Shown here: in pieces, positions 34,345 through 47,900 of the stretch
Layout of the letters: the number at the start of each line of letters is the position of its first letter
Numbering within the stretch: the first letter of the stretch is position 1
Source: Ochotona curzoniae
Lineage: Eukaryota; Chordata; Mammalia; Lagomorpha; Ochotonidae
Assembly (NCBI RefSeq): GCF_017591425.1
Contig: NW_024467120.1
Span: 4,464,001 to 4,528,000 of the forward strand
DNA: 64,000 bases
Direction of reading: 5' to 3'
Notes under the pieces: model-generated
What the model was told of the DNA's origin: nothing
The model's input: the letters and a program-made list of their open reading frames with translations, nothing else
Databases searched by the model: none
Position numbers and translations under genes: made by a program

Positions 34345-34505
34345 TTAACCACTGCAGCGGTCAGCTGCAGCCTATTTCAGCTTTGTGAGACCCCAGACAC
34401 AGGACCTAGCTCCACTTTGATCCAGATTTCTGATCCACGGGAACTGTGACATGATAAATGGATATTGTCTGAAGCCACTAGCTTGTGGGAACTTGTTTTG
34501 CAGAC
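34345..34505 (+). mobile_element. Ancient MaLR-type LTR fragment
   Basis: GTGAGACCCCAGACACAGGACC, GGAACTGTGACATGATAAATGG and GAAGCCACTAGCTTGTGGGAAC match the 3' part of mammalian MLT1-like LTRs (GAAACTGTGAGATAATAAATG... AAGCCACTAAGTTTG). Non-coding relic. Confidence 0.6.
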
Positions 34506-35824
34506 TTGGAAATCAAATACAGATTGCTTTGATTTCCATGTTGCCAGACTCTGAGATAACTGTTTTTTAAACAGAGCCATGGGCCCCAGGCTGCCATGTG
34601 CCCCCAATGGCTCTGCTCACATCTCTTTATCTGCCGTGGAAGAGCTGGGAAAGGGGTCAACTGCAACCCTGGTTGACAGTGATGGCATCCATGTCCCGAA
34701 TTATCTTTCTCACTTTGGCACTAGAGAACAGATCTCTTGCACTCTGTAATCCAGGGACTTTCAAATTTTTAAACCATAACCCATGAGGAAAACACACACA
34801 CTTTCAACACTCAGTTTCACAGAAAAACAATCCTTATCACGCGTGCTGCCTTCAGATGCTTTCCTTCTGTTTCATTATGTTGCATTGTTATTTTCCTTTT
34901 TCTTTCATTATAGTGGCCCACTGAATCGATTCTGTGGCACCCCTTGAAATCCAGACACATCTCTCTCAATGGTAGATATATTAAAAATATCCAAAGAACT
35001 GGAACATATGACAGTCCGTTTGCAGAATATTTCATATTGTCCTTGTCTGTCATTATAATTTGTGTAATTAATACTTGAGAGAAAGAAGACCTTTAATAAT
35101 ATTATTGACTAAGAATTTTAGGAGTCATTTATCAGCTTATAGCAGGATTCTCGGATCAATAATTTCCCAGATGCCCTCACTCTGGCATGCTCAACTATTT
35201 ATTTTCCTTTACAGCAGGCATACAGGGGAAAGGTCTGTCATTGCTAGTTCACAAACATGAAAAATGACCCAGAGCAATGCATTAGCAACCTGGCCAGGGG
35301 ATCTGGACCTGAGCTGTTTCTTTATTCTCCATCCAAAGTCATTTTTACAAACATTCTACAGAGGAGGCCCACTGCATAGTCACTTACAGGTTTTTTGTGT
35401 TTTTTTTTTTAAGCAAAAAAATGAGGTCAAAAAGTGTTTCTGTGAATAGGCAGGTGAAATGAACAAGTGTTTTGTGGCCTTGAGACAACTCATGTCAAGT
35501 GGGAGAGATGAGAAATACAATCTTGAATGATCTCTCCATGGGTGACTTGAAAACTCTGGCCCAGCTGAAAATAGACCAGGGCCACAGATGTCCTGGATGG
35601 GTGCCATCTCTGAGGAAGACTGGCACGAGGGAGGTTCTTGGGAGGCCTAAGGTGTGCTTCTACACACCTGGGGCCCTAGTCGGTGTGTGGAAGCAGGTGG
35701 AAGCACCTGGGCATGGCAAAGCACAGCTGTTATGCCCTAAGAATGGCTGATTTTCTCCCTCCTCGCCACACACCTGCCGTATTTCTCCAACATTTCTTGT
35801 ACTGCTGATATTGGACAATGAGAT

Positions 35825-35879
35825 GGTGTGTGTGTGTGTGTGTGTGCGTGCGTGCGTGTGTGTGAGAGAGAGAGAGAGA
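35825..35879. repeat. (GT)n-(GCGT)n-(GA)n compound microsatellite
   Basis: A GT run, three CGTG units, GT again, then about eight GA units. The alternating GT/GC part can adopt Z-DNA. Confidence 0.95.
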
Positions 35880-36005
35880 ACATGGAATGCACACGCACTA
35901 CTATGCAGAGGAAAAATTAACGCTAAGTTTTCCAGCTTCGGCGAAGATAATTTATGGTCATTGGTTGCCATGCAGATTTTAGTCTATCAAAAAGACTAGA
36001 CAGGG

Positions 36006-36312
36006 AGGGTGTTTGGTGAAGGAGTCAAGGTAATGTTTATGATACCCAAATCCCAGACTGGTGTGAGTGGATTTGGGACCCAGCTCTGCCCCAGATTCCA
36101 GCTTCCTGCCACTGCGCACTCTTAGGGGATAGCAGGTGATGGCTGACGTCACTGGATCCCTGCCACCCGTGGTTCTGGGCTTCTGCTTTGGCCTGACCCA
36201 ACCTCGGCTGTTGTGAGCACGTAGGGATTGAACCAGTGATGGAAGACATGTGTCCTCCTACACACACTTTGTCCTTGTTTGTGTGTCTGTCTCTCTACCT
36301 TTCAAATAGAGT
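36006..36312 (+). mobile_element. Old CSINE
   Basis: GGTGTTTGGTGAAGGAGTC, CAGATTCCAGCTTCCTGCC, GATAGCAGGTGATGGCTGACG and CTCTCTACCTTTCAAATAG in order, early subfamily. Confidence 0.83.
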
Positions 36313-36594
36313 GAAAGTAGATAAAGAGAAAGCACCTGGTGAGGGGGGTTTGCATTCCTTGGTGAGAGAGGAAAAGGGAAGGGATAAATGAATACCTTAG
36401 ACAGATGAATTTGTGAGTTTGGTAAGCATCTGCCAATCAACAAGAATGGGTCATTTGCGTTGACTTTCACTGGAAATGAATCATCTTTCCAAAAATTCAT
36501 GGCTTTCTCTAGGTTAGTCCCCATTTCTGTAGCCTTTCAGAGAAAGACAAAAAACAACAACAGAAAAAACCTTTCAGATCCAGCAGATGGAGGT

Positions 36595-36863
36595 GGATAT
36601 TTGGTGGGCAGTGGTTAGATCACTCTTGGGAAACCTGCATCCAAATCAGAGCGCCAAGTTCACGTTCCCTCTCTGCCTTCTGCTGTCTGTTCCTGGTTCC
36701 TATTAAGGCGCACCCTGGAAGGCAGCAAGTGATAGCTTAAGACCTTGGATGCCTTCCACCCTTGTGGAAGACTCAGACTGAGCTCCCCTATCCCAGGTTC
36801 AGCCCCACCTAGCCCTGGCAGTCACAGGTATCCGGAGAGTGAGCCAGTAGATGGAAGAACTAG

Positions 36864-36907
<44 letters not shown>

Positions 36908-36945
36908 CTGTTTGTCTACCTTGCAAATGAATAAACACATAAAAA
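36595..36945 (+). mobile_element. Old CSINE containing a (TG)n expansion
   Basis: TATTTGGTGGGCAGTGGTTAG, TATTAAGGCGCACCCTGGAAG, GCAAGTGATAGCTTAAGACC and CTACCTTGCAAATGAATAAAC flank a 21-unit TG run at 36865-36906. The run occupies the place of the normal CT-rich stretch. Confidence 0.86.
36865..36906. repeat. (TG)21 microsatellite inside a SINE
   Basis: 42 bases of uninterrupted TG. Confidence 0.97.
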
Positions 36946-38158
36946 TGCTAAAATGTGACAGGTGAATGTTTTTACTGCATTATATTTAAATAGAGAGATA
37001 GATATGTGTACACAGTACCTCAGTTTTGTTATGATGACTTCATCGTTTTTCCCTATGCAATGTTTTAATATAACTATAAAGTGCCAAATTATTATCCAAT
37101 ATTTTAACTTGTCAAACAAAGGAGTGACTTTGATCTCAGAGCATGCCTTGGGTAAATTACTTGGTGCTAGTGGCAGCTCTGGAAACTGGAACAAAAAAGG
37201 CAAACGAATGAACAAAGCCAAATTCTCAAGTGTTACTAAAGTCCATGCCCAGAAAATGTCACAGCTTGTTCAGTCAGGGCTGCTGAATCTTCCTGAAAGA
37301 TTTGTCCCTGAGCTGCGCTGCTAAGTTCTGCTTTCAGGGGCCACGTGTTGAATAACATAGTGCAATGAAGTCACTCTGGCCCTAAGGTAAAATGAAATGC
37401 CTGTTTTGAAATAATGCTGTGACATTGTGGGCTTTTTTTTTTTTTAACCTTATCGCAAAGGCAAGAAAATAGCTGTTGAGTAACTACTGCCAATTATGTG
37501 TGTGGATCAGGTGTTTTTTATGGATTTTTTCAATATGTAATTCCTAAATGTATCTTGAACATAGGAGAAAAGCCACAGAATTAGAAGTTGAAGGAAGTTT
37601 TCATCTTTGGTATTGTGCTAAGTTGTGTCTTCAGTTGTAGTGATGTTTCCTAGTGGTCTGGATTGAGGATTAAAGGAGGTAGAACTCTAGAATCTAACCA
37701 ATGGCTCATTTTCCAGCCTTCTCCAAATTGACTTGAAAATTCTGCTTCATAGAGATGCTGAAGATTTTGCTGTTATGGATGATGCTAGCCTGGCTGACTC
37801 TGCCCCACTGACACAAAGCACCCAAAGCAATATGTGCTTTTAATTTCTGGATTTGGGATGGGAACTCAGCTCAACTCTCTGCAAAGAGTCCTCCTATGTC
37901 CAGCAGGTTAAATACTGAGCAGCTGTTGATGCCTACAGGATTACTGTTTTGCAGCCAGCAGCTTTCTGAGTACTTTTTATCACTAGGAGTAGAGAATTGA
38001 GGCCAAAAGTCTCCTTTCCTTTGTCATGTGAGCTTGTCCGTGGCAGCAAAATTACTTGGGTCATGACACCCTGACTAGGCTGTGAAGGCTGCTATCTGAG
38101 CTGGAAATAGATGCTGATTAGGACAGGGAGAATAAGCCACCAGGGAAGGAAGGAGAGG

Positions 38159-38159
38159 T

Positions 38160-38199
<40 letters not shown>
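38159..38199. repeat. (TG)n microsatellite
   Basis: About 20 uninterrupted TG units followed by ATATCATC. Confidence 0.97.
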
Positions 38200-38200
<1 letters not shown>

Positions 38201-40683
38201 TATCATCAGCGTTTGCTTAAGTTGACAGCCTGAAGCTAACCAGTCAGGGTTGAATCCCACCAGGAAAGCTAATCATGAGTTTATCAGGATGCAGAGAAAG
38301 GGGTAATCAGAACGGAGGGTAATTCTGTCATTCTTCTGCCCAGACTGTTTGCTTTAGCAGCCTAAAGCCTCGGGTGAGCTTGTGAGCTCAGGCTGTGGTG
38401 GGTAGATTTGTAGGCATTTCGAAGCCCAGCACTGTGGAGGCACAGAGGATTTGCTAGGATCCTGTCCTGTTGGCCTGTCACTTAGGGTGACCTTTGTTTT
38501 TTGTTTTTTTTTTAATCTGATAAGGCACATTAGCTCATCTTTCTTTGTGGTAAGACATGAATTAGATAATGAATGACTGCCCAGAGGAAGTGAGGTAGTT
38601 ATCACACCCTGGGGATTTGGGAGATTATCTGGGAAGGGTAAAGGTTAACAAAGAAGGGTAATATCCTTTGTTTTATCAACTATTCCGTACTAAATGCATG
38701 AGAATGCCAGACTGCCTTAATGGCAAATGCTACTGAAGGCAGAAAACTGTGTAATTGACTTGAGAATTTTTCATTCTCTGTGTAGTTGCACACCGGGACC
38801 CTTGTGGTAGTTTTAATAAAATAATTGTTGATTCTTCTATTGTTTTCCATTGAAGTGAAATATCAGCTTTCTTGCCATCATCTGTCTGATGTGGAAATGT
38901 TCCAAGGGTTACAACTTTCTCTCTTACGACCCAAATCAAATATTAACTTAGAAAGACAGCACTGAGTCTTGTTAGAAACCAAGCCTGTTTGGATTTGCTA
39001 CTTGCCCCTTGTTTCTGAAGCCCTCCCTTAGGGCCCGTTTGCAGGACACAGCTTCTGTGGGCTGAGGAAAGCTGTCTGAGAATCACAAGTCAGGAGAAGG
39101 TCTTGCAGCTGGCATTCCAGCCTGGATCCGCTGACATCAATTACTTAGCAGAGGGCATGGTGTGTTACTTTTTATGGTCATGTTCTATATTTGTATGTGC
39201 TGGGGATAGATCACATGACGAAACCATCATTTGATATTTGTGTTTACGTGCACCCGCTAGCAGGAGCTCCACTTCAGCTTTACCAGGGCTGTACTTTTCA
39301 TTTGTAAATTTACTGTTTAATTGAAAATGCAGACACTTCCCTGAGTACTAAAATTACAGATAATCTGGAATACATTTTATCTAATTGTCTTTAGAAGACA
39401 AGCTGCTCTACATGCAACTTCATTGAAATACGCTGTGCCTTCCAAAGATTCTAACATATACATTTTGAACATGCATGCATCAACGTCACCAGAATAATGC
39501 AAACTAAAATTCATCGCATTTACATTTTTTAGCTCTTCACCCGACTGGAGTGAGCCAGTGTCTTCTTGATGTCCCTGGCTTTGAAAGGAGAGACTTCACA
39601 AAGTGGCTACACTATAGATTCTTTGTCCCTTTCATGGTACCGTCCTTACCCCCACTGCAGCTTCAGGTGGCAAACAATTGGAGACTGTACTTCTTCAATG
39701 ATTATTTCTTTTTGGTGACTTAAACGAATACGAAATGTCCTTGTCCGGCTTGGTGTATTTGCTGCCGAGGAAACTCATGCTTCCGTATCTAGAGTCATTT
39801 CTTAGATAAATCTGTCCCCAAGGAGTGACTTTCAGACTTCAGCACAGCCCTGGGTGCCTTACAAACCCCAGGCGACTTTAATTCCCTCCCCTTCCTTCAT
39901 TTATTTCTCATGGCTGTGGTTTTAACCAAGCTCTTACTGAATTCCCTCTTCGATAGCAGAGCATTCACCACGCTGTGTCTATTATTCCTTCACCTGTATG
40001 AGGACATACTTGGGAAAAATGGGGCCAGGGGGATGTCATCTGTCATGATTCATAGATTCCTGCACTTGATTCTCATCTGAGTGTTCCCACCTTTCTGCCT
40101 CAGCTCGCTCCATCTCGCATCCTGCGTCGTCTCCTCCTCCAAGGGAAGTAGCCGTGCCATCTCATGCCCTCCAGCTTGTTCAGGAAGCTTGTACATGTGC
40201 AATGTTAGAAGCATCCTACTGTCAGTTTTCACGTGTATTTTTCTTCCTTTCAACAAAATCCTAGCAACTCCAAGGATCCTTAGAGTTGATGCATCTTCCG
40301 TTTTAAGACAGAGTGTGATCTTTATAGCGTGCTTATTTTTTAATTGACGTTCTTTGTGTGATGTACAAACAGCTAGCATGATTTCCCATGCTGTTGATGC
40401 CTTGGAGCATCCATTCAAGGAAAATGACTTAGTCAACTTACTGAGGCCAGTATCCTTCGCACACTCTAGGATGCACTGGCAGCACAGCTTCAGGCCATAG
40501 ATCTCACTGTGCCAGTTTGAGAAAGAGCAGGAATCCTGACTTTTCGCTGGTGGCTCCAGTAGAGCTGCTGGTCATCTGTCTTGTCATCAGGAGGGTGAAA
40601 AGTCAAAAGGATTTATAGGTTTTCAGTGCCAGGTTTGATAAGAAAAGAGGCTTGAATTGACTTTTGATTGTTTTGAGGAATTA

Positions 40684-40975
40684 GGGACATGCATTTAGCC
40701 CAGCAGTAAAGAGGCCCCTCAGGATGCCTGTATCCCATCCCGGAGCGCTCAGTTTTGATTCCTGATTTCAACTTTCTCCTAACACACACCTTTGGGGAGG
40801 CAGCAGGTGATGGCTCAAATAGTTGGATCTCTGGCACCCATCTGGGAGACCAGACGGAAATCCAGGCTCCTGATTTCAGTCTGGCTCAATCCCAGCCTTG
40901 GTGGGCACTTGGGGAATAAATTACAAGATGAAAAATACCTCTTCCTCCAGCTCCCCAATAAAAACCTAAAGTAAA
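40684..40975 (+). mobile_element. Old CSINE
   Basis: GGGACATGCATTTAGCCCAGC, GAGGCAGCAGGTGATGGCTC, GGGCACTTGGGGAATAAATT and the tail CCCCAATAAAAACCTAAAG in order. Confidence 0.86.
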
Positions 40976-41384
40976 GACAGGGCTAATGAGTTATAATGAC
41001 TCAAAGAAGGGAACAGCACGGAGTGGCGTTTTTGTTCAGCACCATCGTGTTTCTTTTATGGAGAAAGAACATACTCTTTGAAGATGCATTTGTTAAGGGT
41101 TGGGCTGTTGCTGAACATACACCTGGGGAATCATAGATCAGTCACATCAATTTAGCCTTGAAGAGGATCCTCGTGGGCATTTGGGAAAGGGAAGCTTAGA
41201 GTAGGAGTAACAACAGTTGGGTGTGCACAAGGTACTGTGTCTTGTAGGCACCCCGTTACAAAATGAGCACTCCCTCAGGGGCCTGCAAGATGCTTCCTCT
41301 CTGGGTATGTGGCACTGGTGGTGAGAAATGGTCGCACCTAGAGCTGGGGGACAGACGCCGCGTGGGCAAGTGGGATTATAGAAT

Positions 41385-41880
41385 ATATAGCCTGGTCAGT
41401 GCCTGCTGATTAATTTCACTCCGGCTGCCGTAATCCAGCTGGCCTCATATTAAACCGCTGTTGAAAAATTTTCCAATTAGAGGTATTCTTCTGCGCTGGG
41501 CAGAGTTTTCATGCAAATTGTACAGATGTGTGCTTTCAAGAAGGGGTGGAAAGTGCTGCGGCCAGCATCGGGCCTCTGAAGCTGGTACTGGCCTGGTGTG
41601 AGCCACAGAAATGGCAGTGGAGAGCAGCTTCAGGATTTAGCCTGTCCCTGCACAGATGGACTCTCTGAGTAAAGTAATGGTCAATCACACAAATTGGATT
41701 TAAACGACTCCAGCCGCAGGAGTCCCATCATTTTGCTTGGCCAACTCTCCTCCAGTTGAGTGTGTACAGGATTCCTCTTGCAGAGCCATAAATTGGATTG
41801 TATTTTCCCATAGGAACAGGGCTATAATTTGAAGCTCCATATTTTACCAGCCTAACAGCAAATAATACACAGACCGGGTG
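41385..41880. promoter_or_regulatory. Candidate conserved noncoding element with octamer motif
   Basis: A repeat-free stretch rich in homeobox-like words: TGATTAATTTCAC, CCAATTAGAGG, and the POU octamer ATGCAAAT at 41511-41518. Such composition is typical of deeply conserved intronic enhancers, but conservation cannot be tested here. Confidence 0.3.
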
Positions 41881-42174
41881 AACTATACCTCATACAAACT
41901 GAGATTCCGCGAAAGCCTTTATCATGTTTAAAATGGGACAAAGCGGACACAGGGCCTGGAAAGTGGAGATAAATATGCTGTTCGTGCTGATCGTGAGAGT
42001 CCCTGATGGGGTGGAACAACTCGCAGAGCACGTCCAGTCTCTGTTGAAGCTTAACTGCCTGCAGTGAGTGATGGCTGTGACTCTGCTTCCATGATGTTGA
42101 ACTCTTAGACTTGAAAGGTCTTTTTGTAGCAATATAGAAGAAGTGTTTTTTACATATAGGAGAAGTGTTTTTCT

Positions 42175-42468
42175 CTTTTTTTAAAGATACTTTGTTTGAT
42201 TTGGCTGAAAGGCAGTTACAGAGAGAAATCTTTTATCCACTGGTTCACTCCCCAAATGAATGCAACAGCCAAAGCCTAGAACTCTATCTGGGTCTTCCCT
42301 GTGGGGGCTGGGCCTCGAGCACTGGGACCACCGTCCACCACTTTTCCAGGAGCGTTAACAGGAAACTGGATCAAAAGTGGAGCCGGGGCTTGGCACTGGT
42401 GCTCTGAGATAAGATACTAGCATCCCAAGCATTGGCTCAAACCACTGTCCCATGACACCAGCCCCTGA
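42175..42468 (-). mobile_element. CSINE, older
   Basis: Antisense: TTTTTTTAAAGATACTTTG, GAAAGGCAGTTACAGAGAG, ATCCACTGGTTCACTCCCC and the head CTCAAACCACTGTCCCATGAC. Diverged but nearly full length. Confidence 0.87.
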
Positions 42469-43335
42469 AAACACTTTTTTGTTGTTGTTGTTCCATTTCT
42501 AAACAATGTTTCTCTGACCTGGACAGATACATTCGAATTCATTCTGTAATTTTCTAATCCTGTGCTTGAGACTGAATTACCCTTTTCAAAAGTAGTAACC
42601 AAAGAATCTCACCCAGAATGCATTGGGCAGGGTTCTCTCGGCTCTGGTCACTCCACCTCACTTTCCTTTGTTCTTCCAGCTCCCAAGGAGGAAAAGAGAA
42701 GGAGAGTCAGGCTAGAGCTGCAGGGAGCAGGTGAGGAAGGAGAACAAAATTAGCATCTCAGTCCCAGGGCCAGCGGTGAGAAGCGCAGAAGGAGCTCTGA
42801 ATCCCTCAGGTGGTGCTGGACCTCAGACCTTTCTAGCACAAGAGTTCTCCGATCCCCTCTGCTCTTCCCTTCTTCTGTTTAGATATTTTTATCAGTCAGG
42901 CAGCAACAACGCAGGACTGGAACCATGTGATCCACAACTGTACTGTGACAGGGCGTTCAGCCTCTTGAGTCTCCTTGGCTTGTTCTTCCACCTTTGCTGT
43001 CAGTCGGGTCACCATTGACTTAGCTGTTGGCTCTACGTTGCTGTGTGTGTGTGTGTCTCTGGCACCAGTATAGTTGTTGACTTAGGTCGGGAGTAATCAC
43101 TTTACAGGAGGGACTGGTAGAGCACAATATAATTACTTCTGAGTGATGACTGCTGCCTCTGATCCAGGTCAGAGTTCAACAAGAGGCAAAGTGAATACAC
43201 TATCCAAACCAGATATTCCTTAGCTGTTCAGGAAAATGGCTTAATCAATGGCAAAAATCTCTGAGAGCCTCCTCTTTTTTTTTTTTTATTTGTGGGAGCA
43301 AACAATGCATAGAAAATCAACTCAAATCACTTGTT

Positions 43336-43657
43336 TTAAAAAAAAGATTTATTTACTTAATTGAAAGGCAGAGTCAGTGTGAGAAAGAGAGAGAGAGAAA
43401 GCTTCCTTCCACTGGTTCACTCTCCAAATGACTACAATAGCCAGGACTGGGCCAGGCTGGAGCCAGGAACTCCTTCTGGATCTCCCATGGGGATAGCGGT
43501 GGCCCAAGCACTTGGACAATCTCACACTGCTTTTCCAGGTGCCTTGGCAGGGAGCAAGATTACAAGTGAGCAGCTAAGACTCGAACTGCCACTCCAATAT
43601 GGCATGTCAGTATTACAAGAGGGGGCTTAACCCACTGCACCACAGCACTGGGTCCTT
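43336..43657 (-). mobile_element. CSINE, older
   Basis: Antisense: AAAAAGATTTATTTACTTAATTG, TTCCACTGGTTCACTCTCC, GGCAGGGAGCAAGATTACAAG and the head AACCCACTGCACCACAGCAC. Confidence 0.9.
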
Positions 43658-44920
43658 TCCCACCCCCACAATTTTGCAGTAAGACTCTGAGAGCATGGAA
43701 GGTAGTCTTGCTTTGCTTTTGAGTTGCAAAAAGGAAGTTTATGTTCCACATGACCGTCATTTTAAGACCTTGACATAATTATCCCCAACCTACGGATTGA
43801 TCATGAAATCGTATTATTTACAAGGTGTAAAGAAAAAAGCATGGGAAGGTAATCAGGAAAAGAAAAAGAAAAAAAAAGAATTAAAAACCAAAATGTTTTA
43901 GTTTCAAAAATGGGTAACTTCAAGTATCTCTCTGATTGAGTTTGTTAGGATGAATCTGAAGAGGTAAAAAAATAAAGGTATTTTCTTTTTCCTTGAAAAC
44001 TGTAATTAAAATATTACTGGTCATTCAGGTTTTCCCCTGTATTTGCTGATTTTTCCTTAATTATTTAATCCTCAATTTTCTACCCTTCCTTTTTTGGGGG
44101 GAGGGGTATGTCCTATGCGGAGTTTTAAAGCAAGCAATTCCTTTCTTGATTTCTTGTGTTTCCTGTATTTTTAATGTTGCTTGGGACAGCCGCACGGAGT
44201 CTGAGATGGGTTGTTCTGCGGCAGTCCTACAGTGGCCCCTCCTGGCTTGCTACTCAAAATCTCACACCGTGTTTAAGGATTTGTGCTGTGGAGCCCAGCC
44301 CTGCTACCTTCTCCACAAGCTTATCTAATCAGCCCTTCCCTTCTCTGTCTACAAATAGGCTTCTCTAGAACCATCTGCCTAAACCATCTCTGCCCGCTCT
44401 TTCTCTCACCTCTTCGTCCCGGTTTTGATTTTATGTCCTTACTTTCCTGGCACGTTGCAGTTTCCTGGCAGGTGTCTGTCTTCCTTACCATTTGCACCAC
44501 GGAAGACTCTCCCCGGTGCCTATTGTCTTCTTCATTATCCTTGCTCCATCCAAGCCCCTTGTACCACTTCCTGACACCTTCCTCGCCTTTGTGTCACAGA
44601 ACTATTCCATGCTCCTTTCTCTCTGGCTCGTCTTCCTTCCTCCACCTCTTTGGTGGACGCAACCCTTCAAAACGTTGTCAGAATGCGACTTGGTCAAACC
44701 TGATCTGCCTGAGTGCATCAGTTATGCCTCTGCTATGGAGCAGACCATGCTCCTCCAAACTGTAGGCTCTTGCTGTTTGACCTTAAACCTGATGTCCCAC
44801 ATGAGCCTTAAACGCCATCTGCCTAGAGCCATATGCACACTAAACTCACTCAGATTCTGGGTCCCAAATGAAGGAACACCAAGCTGCCCTGTTAGCTGGA
44901 GCCAAAATTCCCAAACCCTT

Positions 44921-44935
44921 TTGGCTCCTGTTTTT
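44921..44935. repeat. Target-site duplication, left copy (15 bp)
   Basis: TTGGCTCCTGTTTTT, identical to 48543-48557. The pair flanks the VNTR composite element. Confidence 0.85.
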
Positions 44936-47900
44936 GTTTTTGTCTAACAATTATTTTTATTTGGGATGATTTTTACTTAGTTGATTAGGGTAATTAGGGT
45001 CAAAAGCTACAGGAAGGTGGGTGAGGCCATTATTTCTATATTCTCTTTTTTTTCCTTCCTGTATCTGAAGGATGAGGGGAGATAAGGAGAGAAGCCACAC
45101 CCAGCCTCCCAAATGCCTCTGCACCCTGGGATGGGGGACAGACACCTGACACCACCCCAGGGTCCCCAGTGTGGGGCATGCTCCGAGGGTCCTGCTCAGG
45201 AGGTTTTGATAGTTCAACAGTTCTGAGTTACTGCTGATCTCACCACTGCAAGCACGATGACATCTCTTCAGATCCACTGGCTGACGTAGTCCACCTTAGA
45301 GTCTCCGTTTGCCCAGATTTTCACTGCCAACACTTGGCTGGGGTAGTTGATCAATTTGTTCTGTCCTCCATCTTCTGGTGTGGTACCAAGTGTTCTCTGC
45401 AGACTCTAATGTATTGCCATATCTTCCATGTACATTTGAATATGCTGTCCACTGCTATATCTAAGCCACTGAGGAGGCCTAGCTCTGACACAAGCACTCC
45501 ACGGTCAGACCATGGAACGTGCAATTCAGTTGGGGGGATCCCAACAAAAACTTCATCTGAGGTGATCCCAGACCTTATTCTTGTGTGTGCTTGCCAGTAC
45601 AGGGTCCAGCATAGTCTGTAACCCCAATTAGCTTATGCACAAGCTGATGATTGCAATTACTGGGTCAGTTCTGTCTCCTGCCGTAACTTCTACAAACCCA
45701 GTGGGTGTTGCAGCCCAGCCCAGTCCTGCCCACCATACACTCAGCCCTCATGCAAACCAGTGGGAGCTGCAGCCTAGTCAGAGCAACCCACAATAATCCC
45801 TAGCAGGCCCAACCCCTGCACCAGTTCCTTTGCTTGCCAGTATGTATAGCAGACTGGTCCAGACTGTTCCACATCCCATTCAGCTCTCATAAATGTCAGT
45901 AAGCATTGAAGCCTAGTTCAGCCCAACCAGCCCCACTACCTAGCCCACATACATGCCAGTGGCTGCCACTTTCTGTCTAGCCATGACTGTCCCAGTCCTA
46001 GTTCTCATGCTCACCAGAGGGAGTGGCAACCCAAGAGAGAGATGCTCACTGTTTCCCTTCTGGGCCCACTCCCACTCCTGAATCTTGCACTCTCAAGTTG
46101 GTTCTATGGTTTAACTTGATAGAACTTGCCCCTCATGCCAGCCTGTGCCAACTGATGCTGCAGCAAAGCCCTACCAACCCACACCCTCTTTGGCTTATGC
46201 TTGCACTAGTAGGAACAGTCAACCCAGCCTGGCTTTCCCCAAGCCAGCTCTCATGAGGCCAACAGGTGTTGTAGCCCTGCCTGGCCTGGTCTGCTTCCAT
46301 CCCAACTCTAATGCTCAACAGTGGGAATGGTGGTCCAGCAGGGGAACCCTCTACATACCCCCTACCAGGTTAGCCCCCTTCCCCCCTGGGTTTCACATGT
46401 GCTGGTTGGGTGCTGCAGCCCAGTCTGTAATGGTCTACATCACTTCAGCATTTGCCAGTGGGTACTATAACCTTGCTAGTCCCAGCACATCCCCAATTTC
46501 TGCTCACACTGGTGGGGCCTACAGCCTAGCTCAGCCCAGCAGGGCCCCAGTCCTGGCCCACCTGTGAACTGGCCTATGTTGTGGCCTAACTCAGCCTGAC
46601 CCACATTCCATTCTGTTGCTTGGTTTCTTCAGTGAGAGATATGAATTGGTCCAGATATGAATTGGTCCAGCCTGGTTCACCCCCAGCCTGTGCCAAATGT
46701 ATGCTGGTGGGTACCATTGCCTGGCCTGGTCTTGGCTGCTCCCTACCGTAGTTATTGCTCTCACCTGCAGGGACTGTGTCCCGACAGAGGAGTTTTCCAA
46801 GCTCCTCCATCAGAACCTCTGCCAATGCCAGATCTCGCACAGACCAGTGGGTTCATGCGCCAGCTCTATTTAGTCCACCTCCTGTCCTAGCAGAAACAGT
46901 GGCCTTTCCTGACCAGCCTTCACCCATTCCAGTTTTTACTGTTGGATGTTACAGCTGAGCCAAGCCTGGTACACACCCAAACACAGCTCACACATGGCTC
47001 AGCAGGGGTAAAGACCTAGCCCAACCCGTCCTTTACCTACCTTGGTTCTCACAAGCACCAGAGGGTGCCGGAGGCTACTCCAGTCTTGTACATCCCAGAC
47101 CCAGTCCACATTTGTGCCAAAGGACACTGCAGCCATGTCCAGATCAGAGAGTAGCCCCCATTCCGGCCCTTACACTCACCGGTGGGACCCACAATCCAGC
47201 CAGGGCATCCCCTCAGTTCCCCAGCCAGGTCTGTTCCTAGCTGTAGATCTTGCGCATGCCAGTGGTTGCTCTGACCAAGCTTGGCATAGTCCCTTGCCTA
47301 TCTGGCCTTTGCCTTTGGTTGCTGTAACTTGGCCTGACTCGACCTACCCCTAGTCCCAACTCTTGCTGGCAGGTGCTGGAACCTGGCCCTACTCAGTCGG
47401 CTCCCATCCCTAGCCCATGCAATCTGGTAGGTGTGACAGCCTAGCCCAGCATGATCTGCACTCCATCCTAGTTTCTGTCCTTGCCAGTGAGCTAAGGTTT
47501 GCTCAGCCTTGACCATTCTGCCCTTCCAAAACCAACCCACACATTTGTCATCAGTTGAAACTATCTTGCCCAGCCTGCCTGATCCTCAGGCCTGGACCCC
47601 ATGTTCATTAGGGGGAGCTATGACCTACTAGGGGAGTTTCCCAAGTTCCCCAACTCGACCTACTCCCAGACCAGATGTCAGGCATGCCAGTGAGTGCCAG
47701 GCCCTTTCCCAGCATAGCCTGCACCTCCATCTTGGCCTCATTTTAGGATGCACAAATGGGCACTGCACCCTGGACCTGCCCAGACTATTCTTGGTCCCTG
47801 TACCCATGAGTGATGGCAGGTTCCATGGTCACACTTAGCTCACCCCATCCCCCACCCCAACTCTTGAACTAAGCAACTCCACAGGGTTTGGCCCACATAT

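Noticed and set aside
46145..47353. Several proline-rich frames of 70-140 residues
   Set aside because: They are translations of the 60-bp tandem array and shift frame between units.
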